Below are positions 10,049 to 19,326 of a stretch of 64,000 nucleotides of DNA, piece by piece. Source of the DNA: Streptomyces violaceusniger (GTDB lineage: Bacteria > Actinomycetota > Actinomycetes > Streptomycetales > Streptomycetaceae); NCBI GenBank assembly GCA_005405945.1, contig BJHW01000002.1, forward strand, positions 744,001 to 808,000, read 5' to 3'. Both the position numbers and the translations under genes were made by a program. The notes beneath the pieces are model-generated. The model was not told where the DNA came from and searched no databases. It worked only from the letters and a program-made list of their open reading frames with translations. The stretch's first letter is position 1. Each line of letters begins with the position of its first letter.

Positions 10049-10794
10049 GGCGCGGTCACCGCCCGCCGTTCGACCCGCTTCGGTGTCGTGGCCCGCGCCC
10101 GCACCACCCGCTGGACGAAGATGCCGGGCAGATGGATGTGGTCGGGGTCGAGGGTCCCGCTCGGAACGATCGACTCGGCCTCGGCGATGGTGATCCGCCC
10201 GGCCATCGCGCACAGCGGATTGAAGTTGCGAGCGCTGGAGTGGAAGACCAGATTGCCCACGGTGTCCGCGACGGCGGCGTGGACGAGGCCGAAGTCGCAG
10301 GTGATGGCCCGCTCCAGGACCACCTCGGCACCATCGATGACCCGCACCTCACGCGCCGGGGCATGGGCCGCGACGGAGCCGTCCGGGGCGTGGCGCAGCG
10401 GTATGCCCCCGGAGGCGAGGTCCGTCCCGGCGCCGACGGGTGTGTAGAAGGCGGGAATCCCGGCGCCCCCGGCCCGCAGCCGCTCGGCGAGGGTGCCCTG
10501 CGGCACCAGCTCCACCTCCAGCTCGCCGGAGCGGAACCGGCGGCCGAATTCGGCGTGTTCCCCCATGTAGGAGGAGGTCATCCGGGCGATCCGGCCGGCG
10601 TCGAGCAGCACGCCGAGCCCCCAGCCGTCCACGCCGCAGTTGTTGGACACCACGCGCAGCCCGTGCACACCGCGGTCGGCGATCGCGTCGATCAGGTCCA
10701 TGGGGATACCGCACAGGCCGAAGCCGCCCACGGCGAGACTGGCGCCGTCGCGGATGTCCGCGACCGCCTCCCGGGCGTCGGTCACCTTGTTCAC
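10045..10794 (-). CDS. 3-oxoacid CoA-transferase subunit A
   Basis: A 249-residue alpha subunit of a type I CoA-transferase. GGFGLCGIPMDLIDAI and the NNCGVDGWGLG stretch are the family's N-terminal hallmarks, and it keeps ARNFNPLCAMAG near the C-terminus. It pairs with the subunit B gene with which it overlaps by four bases. The assigned start is a GTG at 10794, embedded in a set of short direct repeats, so the precise start is uncertain. Confidence 0.9.
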   Translation of the reverse strand: MNKVTDAREAVADIRDGASLAVGGFGLCGIPMDLIDAIADRGVHGLRVVSNNCGVDGWGLGVLLDAGRIARMTSSYMGEHAEFGRRFRSGELEVELVPQGTLAERLRAGGAGIPAFYTPVGAGTDLASGGIPLRHAPDGSVAAHAPAREVRVIDGAEVVLERAITCDFGLVHAAVADTVGNLVFHSSARNFNPLCAMAGRITIAEAESIVPSGTLDPDHIHLPGIFVQRVVRARATTPKRVERRAVTAP

Positions 10795-10847
10795 CGTGCC
10801 ACCTCGTTCACCGGGGTCACCTCGTTCACCACGTCACCCTGTTCACC
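10781..10847. repeat. Short direct repeats spanning a start codon
   Basis: Four imperfect copies of a 13-15-base unit resembling GTCACCTCGTTCACC occur at 10781-10795, ~10800-10812, 10816-10830 and 10833-10847. Read on the minus strand each copy carries GTGAAC followed by AGGTGA, so the start region of the CoA-transferase A gene has been multiplied. They fill the 58-base gap between the ligase and the CoA-transferase genes. Confidence 0.7.
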
Positions 10848-10852
10848 GCGCG

Positions 10853-12487
10853 TCACCTCGACACTTCGAAGCCGGCGAGGTCGCGGTCCCAGGCGCCGTC
10901 GGCGAGTGGACGGGAGCGCAGCGCCACCTTGTCGGTCTTGAACTGTGCGTTGCGTGGCAGATCGTCGACGATCTCGATGTAGCGCGGCACGAAGTAGTAC
11001 GGCGCGTGGTCGTTGATGAACCGCGCGAGCTCCTCGGCCACCAGCGACGCCCCGGCCCTGGCCACCACCGCGAGGGCCAGCTCGGCCTCCGACTCCAGCT
11101 CCGCCGACTGGCGCCCGAAGGCGGCGACCTCCGCCACTTCGGGGTGCCCGGCCACGACCGCCTCGACTTCGACCATCGAGATGTTGCGGCCCTTGTAGCG
11201 GATGTAGTCCTTCTTGCGGTCGGCGAAGAAGTACTGTCCATCCGGTTCGGCGCGCGCCAGATCACCCGTGTGGTGCCAGAGGTTGCGCCACGTGCGCGCG
11301 GTGACGTCGGGCGCGTTGAAGTAGCCCGCGAACAGCAGATTGGGCTCCTTGGGCCGGACGATGATCTCGCCCACCTCGCCGACGGGGACGTCCTCGTCGT
11401 TCTCGTCCACGAGCCGTACGTCCAGCCAGGGGACCGGCCGGCCGATCGCGTTGTCCCGCCACGGTGTGCCGTCGTCGGGGGCGGCGAAGATCCGGCACGG
11501 CACCTCGCTCTGGCCGTACGCCTGCTGGACGTCGGGGATGCCGAATCGCTCCTTGAACCGCGGCACCTGACTCCACGGCAGTGGCACCGGCACCGCACAC
11601 CGCACCGAGTTGTCCCGGTCGTCGGGCCGCTCCGGGGCCTGCATCAGGAACATGTGCATCGCGCCCAGGGTGAAGATCTGTGTCGCCCGGTAGTGCCGGA
11701 CGCGGTCCCAGAACCGCGACACCGAGAGACTGGCGTCGATGCCCACCGCCGTCCCGCTGACCAGCGACGGCCACAGCGCGGTGGTGTACGCGCCGCCCAG
11801 GTACATCGGCAGACAGGAGTACCAGACCTCGTCCTCGCGGACGTCGCGGTCGCGGATCCAGTAGGAGGCGGACCGCATCAGCCCCGCGTGGGTCTGCATG
11901 ATCCCCTTGGGCGCGCCGGTGGTCCCCGAGGACCACCACATCATGAGGACGTCGTCGTGAGCCGCGACGGACGGCAGCGCGATCGGCTCGTTCGTCAGCA
12001 GCTCCTCGAAGTCGTGTACGGCGAGGCCCGGTCGGCGCAGCGGGTCGAGGTCGGCCTTTCCGGCGACGACGAGGTGCCGCACCCGGCCGAGGTCCGCCAG
12101 GGAGGCGTACTGCCCGGCGAGCCGGGCGTCGGTGACCAGGACCTCGGCGGTGGAGGCCGCGATGTTCCGGCTGAGGAACTCGCCGTGGTAGTCGGTGCTC
12201 ATCGGCGCGAACCGCGCGCCCAGTTCGGAGGCGCCGATCCCGGCCAGGACCAGGTCGATCGAGGCGTCCATGTGCACGGCCACCACATCGCCGCGGCCGA
12301 CGCCGAACCCGGCGAGGGAGGCCGCGATCCGCGAGACCGCGTCCCGTGCCTCGCCGAAGGTGACCACGCGGTCGTCGGACATCAGCCAGCGGGCGTCGCC
12401 CGCGTGTGCGGCCTGCTCGGTCAGGATGCGCCCGACGACTCGGTCGGTCAGGCGGGAGAGATCGACGATATGCACGGGGTGCTCCAC
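10853..12487 (-). CDS. AMP-forming acyl-CoA ligase (CaiC-like)
   Basis: An adenylate-forming CoA ligase of about 544 residues. Motifs are MWWSSGTTGAPKGIM (P-loop), QAYGQSEVPCR, the hinge DRKKDYIRYKGRNIS and a late FKTDK lysine region. It resembles crotonobetaine/carnitine-type ligases. The start is uncertain: GTG at 12487 is used here, and GTG at 12553 would add 22 residues. Neither has a strong Shine-Dalgarno sequence. As first gene of the leftward operon (10853-12487 through 3830-5432) it lies downstream of the palindrome at 12567-12581. Confidence 0.88.
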   Translation of the reverse strand: MEHPVHIVDLSRLTDRVVGRILTEQAAHAGDARWLMSDDRVVTFGEARDAVSRIAASLAGFGVGRGDVVAVHMDASIDLVLAGIGASELGARFAPMSTDYHGEFLSRNIAASTAEVLVTDARLAGQYASLADLGRVRHLVVAGKADLDPLRRPGLAVHDFEELLTNEPIALPSVAAHDDVLMMWWSSGTTGAPKGIMQTHAGLMRSASYWIRDRDVREDEVWYSCLPMYLGGAYTTALWPSLVSGTAVGIDASLSVSRFWDRVRHYRATQIFTLGAMHMFLMQAPERPDDRDNSVRCAVPVPLPWSQVPRFKERFGIPDVQQAYGQSEVPCRIFAAPDDGTPWRDNAIGRPVPWLDVRLVDENDEDVPVGEVGEIIVRPKEPNLLFAGYFNAPDVTARTWRNLWHHTGDLARAEPDGQYFFADRKKDYIRYKGRNISMVEVEAVVAGHPEVAEVAAFGRQSAELESEAELALAVVARAGASLVAEELARFINDHAPYYFVPRYIEIVDDLPRNAQFKTDKVALRSRPLADGAWDRDLAGFEVSR

Positions 12488-12566
12488 GGTGTCGAGGGGC
12501 GGAGGCGGCAATCGTGGGGGACACGTCGGGGCGCGGCCATGACTGGCGCGCACCGTAAAGAGCTAA

Positions 12567-12581
12567 TTAAGTACACTCTAA
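12567..12581. promoter_or_regulatory. Palindromic operator-like site 1
   Basis: The sequence TTAAGTACACTCTAA has the core AGTACACT at 12570-12577, matching the AGKRYACT family found at nine promoters in this island. It lies between the leftward ligase operon and the rightward MaoC operon. Confidence 0.7.
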
Positions 12582-12713
12582 TCGGGGCTCAAGGGTGCGG
12601 CAACCGAGCCGCGGACGTGTGCACCGTAAATCAGACGGGTTCGTCTAGCAATGGTTGCGGAGGTATTGCTGAACGGTGTCCGTCGTATTTACAGTCCCCT
12701 GAAGAGGAGATCT

Positions 12714-13343
12714 ATGACCGAGAGCGAGAGGTCCGGCACGGAGGCCGACATCCGGCCGTCGTGGGTGCGGGCCTGGGACGCCATGGTGGCCCTGGTGGGC
12801 ACCGACCTGTCCGACGGGCATGTCGACTGGGGTGCCGATCGTGTCGAAGAGGGCACTGTTCGCCGTTATGTGGAGCCCCTTGAACTGGGATCGCCCCTCC
12901 ACCACGACGAGGCCGCGGCGCGTGCGCACGGCTTCGACGGCCTGGTCGCCCCCTGGACCAGCCTGATCAGCTACACCCTGCCGCCCATGTGGGGCCCGGG
13001 CCAGGATCCGCTGTTCGCCTCCGCGGACCGCGACGCCCAGCCGGTCCGGTCCCCGATCGCGAACCCGGAGGAGGGTCCCGCGCCCCGCACCCGGGGCTTC
13101 TTCGCCACCGATATGGAGATCGACTTCCTGCGCCCCGTCGTCGTGGGCGAACGCCTCGGCAGGCGCGGCCGCCGCCTGCTGTCGTGCACCCCCAAGGAGA
13201 CCCGGGTGGGGCGCGGGGCGTTCGCCACCTTCGAGTCCGAGATCGTGTCGGACCGCGGCGACGTGATCGCCCGGGTGCGCAACACCTCGTACGCCTACGA
13301 CCCGCATCCGCATCCGCACCCGGACCGGGAGGAGGACCGATGA
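12714..13343 (+). CDS. MaoC-like dehydratase, FAS1-type N-terminal hot-dog subunit
   Basis: A 209-residue hot-dog-fold protein like the N-terminal half of two-part MaoC hydratases. The ATG at 12714 follows a strong ribosome site (GAAGAGGAGA at 12701-12710). It has the LELGSPLHHDEAAARAHGF stretch and the substrate-facing GFFATDMEIDFLRPVVVGE. The C-terminus is an HPHPHPHPD run. It overlaps the next gene, a second hot-dog protein, by four bases. The two probably form a heterodimeric enoyl-CoA hydratase, as in actinobacterial steroid side-chain hydratases (inference). Confidence 0.85.
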   Translation: MTESERSGTEADIRPSWVRAWDAMVALVGTDLSDGHVDWGADRVEEGTVRRYVEPLELGSPLHHDEAAARAHGFDGLVAPWTSLISYTLPPMWGPGQDPLFASADRDAQPVRSPIANPEEGPAPRTRGFFATDMEIDFLRPVVVGERLGRRGRRLLSCTPKETRVGRGAFATFESEIVSDRGDVIARVRNTSYAYDPHPHPHPDREEDR

Positions 13344-13816
13344 CCGACGCCCGGACCAAACGCGTGACGGACGTGGCCGTCGGGGAGGAGATCCCCCCGG
13401 TCGCCTTCCCCCTCACCGTCTACCGCCTGGTGATGGCGGCCGGTGCCAACCGCGACTTCAACTCCATCCACCACAACACCGAGCACGCCCGCGCCACCGG
13501 CGCACCGGAGATGTACGCCAACACCCTGTTCCTGATGGGCATGTGGGAGCGCGCGGTGCGCGACTGGATGGGCCCCGGCGGCACGTTCACCGCCATCCGG
13601 GGGTTCCGGATGCGGCGCTTCAACACTGCCGGGCGCACCACCACCGTCCGCGGGCGCGTCATGGCCGTCGACCGGGCGAACGGCCTGGTCACCCTCGGCC
13701 TGCGGTGCGAGGACGACGACGGCGTCACCGTGGGGCCGGGCGAGGTCGATGTCCGCCTGCCCCCGTCCGACCACGACCACACTCCGTCCGACCCCGATCT
13801 GGCGACAAGGGGATGA
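13340..13816 (+). CDS. MaoC-like dehydratase, catalytic hot-dog subunit
   Basis: A 158-residue MaoC-domain protein. It has YRLVMAAGANRDFNSIHHNTEHA, which contains the Asp/His hydratase motif (NRDFNSIHHN), then PEMYANTLFLMGM. It should hydrate an enoyl-CoA together with the FAS1-type partner encoded upstream. Start and stop both overlap their neighbours by four bases (ATGA), which fixes the reading frame. The tail beyond residue ~145 is Asp/Pro/His-rich. Confidence 0.87.
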   Translation: MTDARTKRVTDVAVGEEIPPVAFPLTVYRLVMAAGANRDFNSIHHNTEHARATGAPEMYANTLFLMGMWERAVRDWMGPGGTFTAIRGFRMRRFNTAGRTTTVRGRVMAVDRANGLVTLGLRCEDDDGVTVGPGEVDVRLPPSDHDHTPSDPDLATRG

Positions 13817-14942
13817 CCATGACGACCGTGCCTCATGAGCAGCTGATGGCCGAGTGCGCGTACCGGATGCGCGTGCCGGAGGACGGCTTCGAGGGCCGCA
13901 TCATCATCGACGTCGGCGAGTTCCTCTACGACCCGATCCTCGGCTGGGTCGAGGACGACGGCACGCTCTACTTCAGCGACCACGGGCCGCAGAAGGACCC
14001 GGAGAACTGGGTCCCGTACGCCGGCCACGGCACCATCCACCGGCTGACCCGCACCGGTGAGCACTCACGGCTCTTCGAACCGGGCGCCGTCCCCGGGATG
14101 CCCTACCTCATCCGCCGTGCCCCCGCCGCGTTCGGCCCGTACGGCGGCGACATCTTCTTCCCCGGGCAGGCCAAGGGCGGCCGCGAGGGCGCGTTGAGCG
14201 GACACCGCCTCTACCGTCTGACCGAGGGCGAGTCAGCGCCCGAGACCTTCGTCGACATCCCGCCCGCCGGGACCACCGGCGGTGGCACCCCCGGCGCCAT
14301 GATGGTCGGCGGCTTCGGCCGCGAGGGCACCCCTCATGAGGGCACCTACCTGTGCCAGACGATGATGAACTGCGTCATCTATCAGATCACCCCGGACCGC
14401 GAGTGCCGCCCGCTGTTCATCCTCGAAGAGGTCTTCGGCAGGCCGGTCATGCCCTACTTCCTCTTCTACGCCACCTCGGTCTGGGCCCCGAGCTGGACGG
14501 CAAACTGCTGCTCGGCGGCATGCCCGACGCCAGCTTCGAGATCGACGACCCGGGCCACAACATCCTGGAGTACTACGTCATCGACGGGGAGCGCATAGAC
14601 CCCGAGCCGGTCGCACGGCGGGACATCGGCTGGGCGATGGCCGAGGTGGCCCCGCCGGAGTTCGGCCCGTACGGCGGGCACACCTTCCTCTTCGACTTCG
14701 GCGCCACCAACTTCATGCACGTCTCCAAGGCCGAGCCGGGGCCGCTGCCGTACGACTCCAGGATTCTGCGCGTCGACCCGAGCGGTGAGACCCACCTCTT
14801 CGCCGACGGGCTCCAGGGCGGCTGGAACGAACTGCGCTTCGACCGGGACCGGATGTACATCTCCTGTCTGCGGCGCAGCTTTTCGACCGGCGAATACCAC
14901 GAGCCGGACGGGTCGCTCTACGAGATCCGGGTGAAGCCGTGA
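13813..14942 (+). CDS. SMP-30/gluconolactonase-like beta-propeller protein (frame broken near 14482)
   Basis: A ~376-residue protein with repeated beta-propeller elements such as GTLYFSDHGP, YGGDIFFPGQAKGG and YGGHTFLFDFG. The first ~225 residues and the last ~150 lie in different frames. One base missing in the CTGGGCCCC stretch near 14482 explains the break. No signal peptide is seen. It ends a three-gene operon with the MaoC pair. In an island with a Baeyer-Villiger monooxygenase, lactone hydrolysis is a plausible role, but the family assignment is from fold-like repeats and is moderate. Confidence 0.7.
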
Positions 14943-14992
14943 GGCGGCGATGACGGTGGCCGCCCTCGGCGTGCCGCACTTGTGGCGGCGGG

Positions 14993-15751
14993 TCAGGAGT
15001 CGAGGGCGGCGGCCAGCGCGTTCAAGTGGCGCACCGTGCGGTGCTGGGCCAGCGCGGCGTCGCCCGCCACGATCGCGTCCGCGATCGCCTCGTGCGTCCG
15101 GTGGACCTCCTCGACCTGCTTCGACGATTCCACGCTGCGGGCCGCCTTCTTGTCGAACATCGCGGTGGCACCGAGGAAGTCGGCCGCGCTCAGCTGCGTC
15201 AGCACATTGATGAACAGATGCAGCGCGGGGTTGCCGCTGAGCTCGGCCACCACGATGTGGAAGTCATGGATCGTGGCGTCCGACTCACCGCCGACGAACT
15301 GCGCCTCGTGGTCGAGCGCGTCACGCAGCTTGCGGATGCCGGCCTCGTCGATGTTCTCGGACGCGCTGCGGACCGCCGCCACCTCGAGGGCGGTGCGCGC
15401 CTCGAACAGTGCCCGCGGACTGACCTTGCGGTAGCGCAGATAGACCGCGGCGGCGTGGGCCATGGCGTCCGGATCGGGCTCGGCCACGACCAGGCCGCCG
15501 CCCGGACCGCGGCGCATATACGCCACGTTGTGGTGCTCCAGCAGCCGGATGGCCTCGCGCAGCGCCGCCCGGCTGACCCCGTACTCCGCGAGGAGTTCGG
15601 CCTCCGAGCCGATCACCCTGCCCACCGGCCAGTCCATCTCGATGATCTTCATCTCGATCTTCTCGCAGGTGAGCTCGGCCAGCTTCTTGGTATGACTCCG
15701 GCTGGCGGCCCTCGTCGCCCTGGCGGGCTCCGTTGCCGACTTGCTTGCCAT
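14993..15751 (-). CDS. GntR-family (FadR/FCD type) transcriptional regulator
   Basis: A 252-residue regulator. Residues ~25-95 form the winged helix-turn-helix (GSEAELLAEYGVSRAALREA, then a wing RRGPGGGLVV). Residues ~105-245 form an all-helical FCD ligand domain with HDFHIVVAELSGNPALHLF and HRTHEAIADAI. FCD domains bind small acids, often through a metal. It is the only regulator inside the 12.5-41.4 kb stretch that carries the repeated AGKRYACT palindrome, so it is the leading candidate to bind those sites (inference). Confidence 0.93.
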   Translation of the reverse strand: MASKSATEPARATRAASRSHTKKLAELTCEKIEMKIIEMDWPVGRVIGSEAELLAEYGVSRAALREAIRLLEHHNVAYMRRGPGGGLVVAEPDPDAMAHAAAVYLRYRKVSPRALFEARTALEVAAVRSASENIDEAGIRKLRDALDHEAQFVGGESDATIHDFHIVVAELSGNPALHLFINVLTQLSAADFLGATAMFDKKAARSVESSKQVEEVHRTHEAIADAIVAGDAALAQHRTVRHLNALAAALDS

Positions 15752-15939
15752 CCTCGTTTACTCCACGATCGCTGGAAACAGCTTCCTCAACCCACGCCTA
15801 GGGCGACATGTTCACCCTAGCAGGCCGGGAAAAGTATCCCTTTTGGGAAAACTTCCGCCTGGGCCGGATGGGTGCCGGTCCCGCTCGGGCCCGGGACAGG
15901 GTCGCGGGGCGGAGCCCGGAGCGCGGCCTGGGGGCGCGG
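15752..15939. promoter_or_regulatory. GntR promoter region with two inverted repeats
   Basis: This 188-base gap contains CTAGGG (15798-15803) facing CCCTAG (15815-15820). It also contains a degenerate copy of the island palindrome, AAAGTATCCC at 15831-15840 (reverse strand GGGATACTTT), merging into the inverted repeat TCCC-TTTT-GGGA. Both lie upstream of the regulator start, consistent with autoregulation. The rest is GC-rich sequence with no gene. Confidence 0.5.
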
Positions 15940-17678
15940 TCACTCCGCTCCGATCACGGCCACGATCGCGCCGGAAGCCACCTGCTCCCCGGCCGCGACA
16001 CGGAGCTCGGTGACGCGTCCGGTGACCGGGGCCCGGACCGTGGTCTCCATCTTCATCGCCTCGATCACGCATACCGCGTCCCCGGCCCGCACCGCGTCCC
16101 CGGGGAGACGGGCAGCCCGACCACGGTGCCCTGCGCCGGTGCGACGACGCTGCCGGGTGACGGCACGGAGGTCCCCCGGGGCGCGTGTCGTCCCGCCGGG
16201 GCTTCGGGCCTCGGCCGTGCCGTTCGGGGCCAGGTGGTCAGCGAGGGGACGCCCCGGCGCGAACGCCATCTCCGTGGTTGCGGGGGCTCGGGGGGCTCGG
16301 GTGCCTGAGCGGGCGCGGAGGAGGCCCGCACGGCCGACAGGTCGAGGTCCCGGTCGACCCAGTTGGTGGAGTGCCGCACGGCCGCGAAGTCGGGGTGGCC
16401 GAGGATGGCGCGCTGTGCCGGGAGGCTGGTGGCCACGCCCTCGATCCGGGTCTCGTCCAGCGCGCGTAGCGTCCGGGCCCGCGCCCGGTCGCGGTCGGGC
16501 GCCCAGACCGCGGCCTTCGCGACCAGGCTGTCGTAGTACGGCCCGACGGTCTCCCCGGTGGCGTACCCGGAGTCGACGCGCACACCGGGACCTGACGGGG
16601 TGTCGAACCGGGTGAGCGTCCCGGTGGACGGTGTGAAGCGGCCACCCGTGGGGTCCTCCGCGTTGATCCGGACCTCGATGGCGTGGCCGGTGACGGCGAT
16701 GTCGTCCTGCCCGAACGCAAGCCGCTCGCCCGAGGTCACCCGTAGCTGCCATTCGACCAGGTCGAGGCCGGTGACCAGTTCGGTCACCGGATGCTCCACC
16801 TGGAGCCGGGTGTTCATCTCCAGGAAGAAGAACGCGCCGTCCTGGTAGAGGAATTCGACGGTGCCCACCCCGGTGTAGTGGCAGGCGCGGGCGAGCCGCA
16901 CGCTCGCCTCGCCCATCGCGCGCCGCACCTCGTCGGGGAGGCCGGGGGCCGGACACTCCTCGATCAGTTTCCGGTGCCGCCGCTGCGCCGTGCAGTCCCG
17001 CTCGCCCAGCCAGACCACATTGCCGTGGGTGTCGGCCAGGACCTGGGTCTCGATATGGCGCGGGCGGTCGAGAAAGCGCTCGGCATACAGCTCGGGGCGT
17101 CCGCACGACGCGAGCGCCTCGCGCTCCGCAGCGGCCATGGCGTCGGCGGCGCCGTCGGCCGAGGCGATCACTCTCATCCCGCGCCCGCCGCCGCCGAAGG
17201 CCGCCTTGACCGCCGTCGGCCAGCCGTGCTCCTCGCCGAATTGGACCAACTCCCCGACGTCGCACAGGGGTTCGCCGCCGCCAGGCAGCACTGGCACTCC
17301 GGCCGCCCGGGCGGTCCGCCGGGCGCTGATCTTGTCGCCCATGGTGGCGATCACGTCCGGTGGCGGCCCGATGAAGGCGACCCCTCGGTCGAGGACCGCC
17401 TGCGCGAACTCCGCGTCCTCGGACAGAAAGCCGTAGCCGGGATGGACGCCGTCCGCGCCCGAGCGCTCCACCACCGCGAGCAGCGCGTCCCGGTCGAGGT
17501 AGGTCTCCGCCGCGGTCCGGCCGCCGAGCGGGTAGCACGCGTCGGCATGGCGTACGGGGAGGGAGTCGCGGTCCGGGCCTGAGTGGACGGCCACGGTGGA
17601 CACGCCGAGCTCCCGGCAGGTCCGGATGACGCGGACCGCGATCTCGCCCCGGTTGGCGATCAGCACCTTCTTGAGCAC
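15940..17678 (-). CDS. Acyl-CoA carboxylase biotin carboxylase/biotin carrier subunit (frame broken near 16100)
   Basis: An ATP-grasp biotin carboxylase fused to a biotin carrier domain, ~579 residues. The start MLKKVLIANRGEIAVRVIRT is canonical. FGGGGRGM (ATP-binding), ERDCTAQRRHRKLIEE and EMNTRLQVEHPVTE are all present. The carrier domain with the biotin site EAMKMETT is in another frame; one G missing in CCCCGGGGACG near 16100 reconnects it. The Pro/Arg-rich linker (about 16140-16310) may hold a compensating pair of further indels. It carboxylates biotin for the carboxyltransferase encoded divergently at 17754. Confidence 0.9.
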
Positions 17679-17723
17679 ACCGGCTCTCCCCCTCGGTCAT
17701 CCGGCGACCCTCTGCGAACTAAA

Positions 17724-17737
17724 TGAGGATACTGATT
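17724..17737. promoter_or_regulatory. Palindromic operator-like site 2
   Basis: TGAGGATACTGATT carries the core AGGATACT at 17726-17733. It lies between the divergent biotin carboxylase and carboxyltransferase genes, about 20 bases before the latter's ATG. Confidence 0.7.
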
Positions 17738-17753
17738 GTGCTACAGTCCTGCC

Positions 17754-19270
17754 ATGGCCGATGCCGATGTCGTGAGTGCCGATGTCGTGACCGAGGACGC
17801 CGGACCGGGGTCCGTCGAGCCGCTGGAGGAACTCCGGCGCAGGCCCACCGACGCCGCCCGCCCCCAGGCCGTCGCCCGGCAGCGAGCCCGGGGCGGGCGG
17901 ACCGCGCGCGAGCGGGTGGCCGCGCTGGCCGACCCCGGCTCGTTCCGCGAGTACGGAGTGCTCGCCAGAGCGCCGCAGCCGGAACTCGACACCCCCGCGG
18001 ACGGCCTCGTCACCGGCATCGCCCGGCTGCGTGGCCGCCCTTTCGCCGTCGCCTCCTACGACTACACCGTGCTGGCGGGCAGCCAGGGCGATGTCAACAA
18101 CACCAAGCTGGCCCGGGTGCTCCAGCTCGCCGAGGAACGCGCCCTGCCGGTGGTGATCTTCTCCGAGGGCGCGGGACACCGAGTGCAGGAGGCGTCCCTG
18201 CGCTCCCGTGGCGGTGGCGAGGCCGTCTTCCCCACGCTCGCCCGCCTCTCCGGCAGGGTGCCGACCGTATGCGCGGTGCCGGGGCGGGCGTTCGCGGGAA
18301 ACGCGATCCTCGCCGGGCTGTGCGACTTCGTGGTGGCCACGGAGGGCGCGGCGGCCGGAATGGCCGGGCCGCCGCTGGTGGAGGCCGCGCTGGGCGAGCG
18401 GCTGACCCCGGAGGAGATCGGCGCCGCGCGGGTGCACGCCACGTCCGGCGCGGCGGACGCGGTGGCGCCGGACGAGGCCCGGATGAACGACCTGATCTCG
18501 GCCTACCTGTCGTACTTCGAGGGCCGTCTGGAGCCGGCCGAACCGGTGGCGGCGCCCGCCGCCCTGCGGGACATCGTGCCGGCGGACGCCCGGCGGCCCT
18601 ACGACGTGCGGGAAGTCGTCGTCGGCCTCGCCGACCTCGGCGAAATCCTGGAGCTGCGCGCGGATTTCGCCGCCAACCTGGTCACGGCCCTCGGCCGGGT
18701 CGACGGTTGGCCGGTCGGCTTCGTGGCGAGCCAGCCGCTGGTGCTGGCCGGGGCGATCGACGCGGCGGCCTCGGACAAGATCGCTCGCTTCGCGCGGCTG
18801 TGCGACGGGTTCGGGCTGCCGGTGGTGTTCCTGGTCGACTCGCCCGGCTTCCTCGTCGGCCCGGACGCCGAGCGCACCGCGCTGATGCGGCACAGTACCC
18901 ATGTGATCCACACCCTGACCCATGCCCAGGTGCCGTTCTGCACCGTGACGCTGCGCAAGTCCTACGGGCTGGCCCACGTCGCCATGGGCGGGCGGCCGCT
19001 CGGCGCCTCGATGGTGCTGGCCTGGCCGACCGCGGAGTACGGCGCGATGGGGCCCGAGGGCGCGGCGAAGGTGCTGGGCGGCGGCGAGAACGGCGACGAG
19101 TCCGGTCACGCGAGGGCCCTGCGGCGCCGGGGCGCGGCGCTGCCCATGGCCGAGATGTTCGCCGTCGACGACCTGATCGACCCGGCCGCGACCCGCGGTG
19201 CGCTCATCGACTGGCTGGCCGCGGTGATGCCCGGCACCCGTCCGAGCCACCGACCCGTACCCCCTGGTAG
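17754..19270 (+). CDS. Acyl-CoA carboxylase carboxyltransferase subunit (C-terminal end unclear)
   Basis: A carboxyltransferase of the propionyl/methylcrotonyl/geranyl-CoA carboxylase beta type. It has two crotonase-like halves: FAVASYDYTVLAGSQGD with EGAGHRVQEA, then DSPGFLVGPDAERTALMRH and YGAMGPEGAAKVLGG. It transfers CO2 from biotin to an acyl-CoA. The frame runs past the expected end into the next gene without a stop. One missing C in the CCCCCT run near 19263 would give a stop at 19270 (~505 residues), so that end is tentative. Substrate specificity cannot be read by eye. Confidence 0.87.
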
Positions 19271-19326
19271 CCGCCCCGCGCGGCACACCGGGCAGAGCGC
19301 GATCCGCCGAACCGGAAGGGCAACTG

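Noticed and set aside
9365..10794. IpdAB-type ring-cleavage hydrolase
   Set aside because: SENGLLGIGG and NNCGVDGWGLG fit succinyl-CoA:3-ketoacid-type CoA-transferases better; no other ring C/D cleavage genes are nearby.
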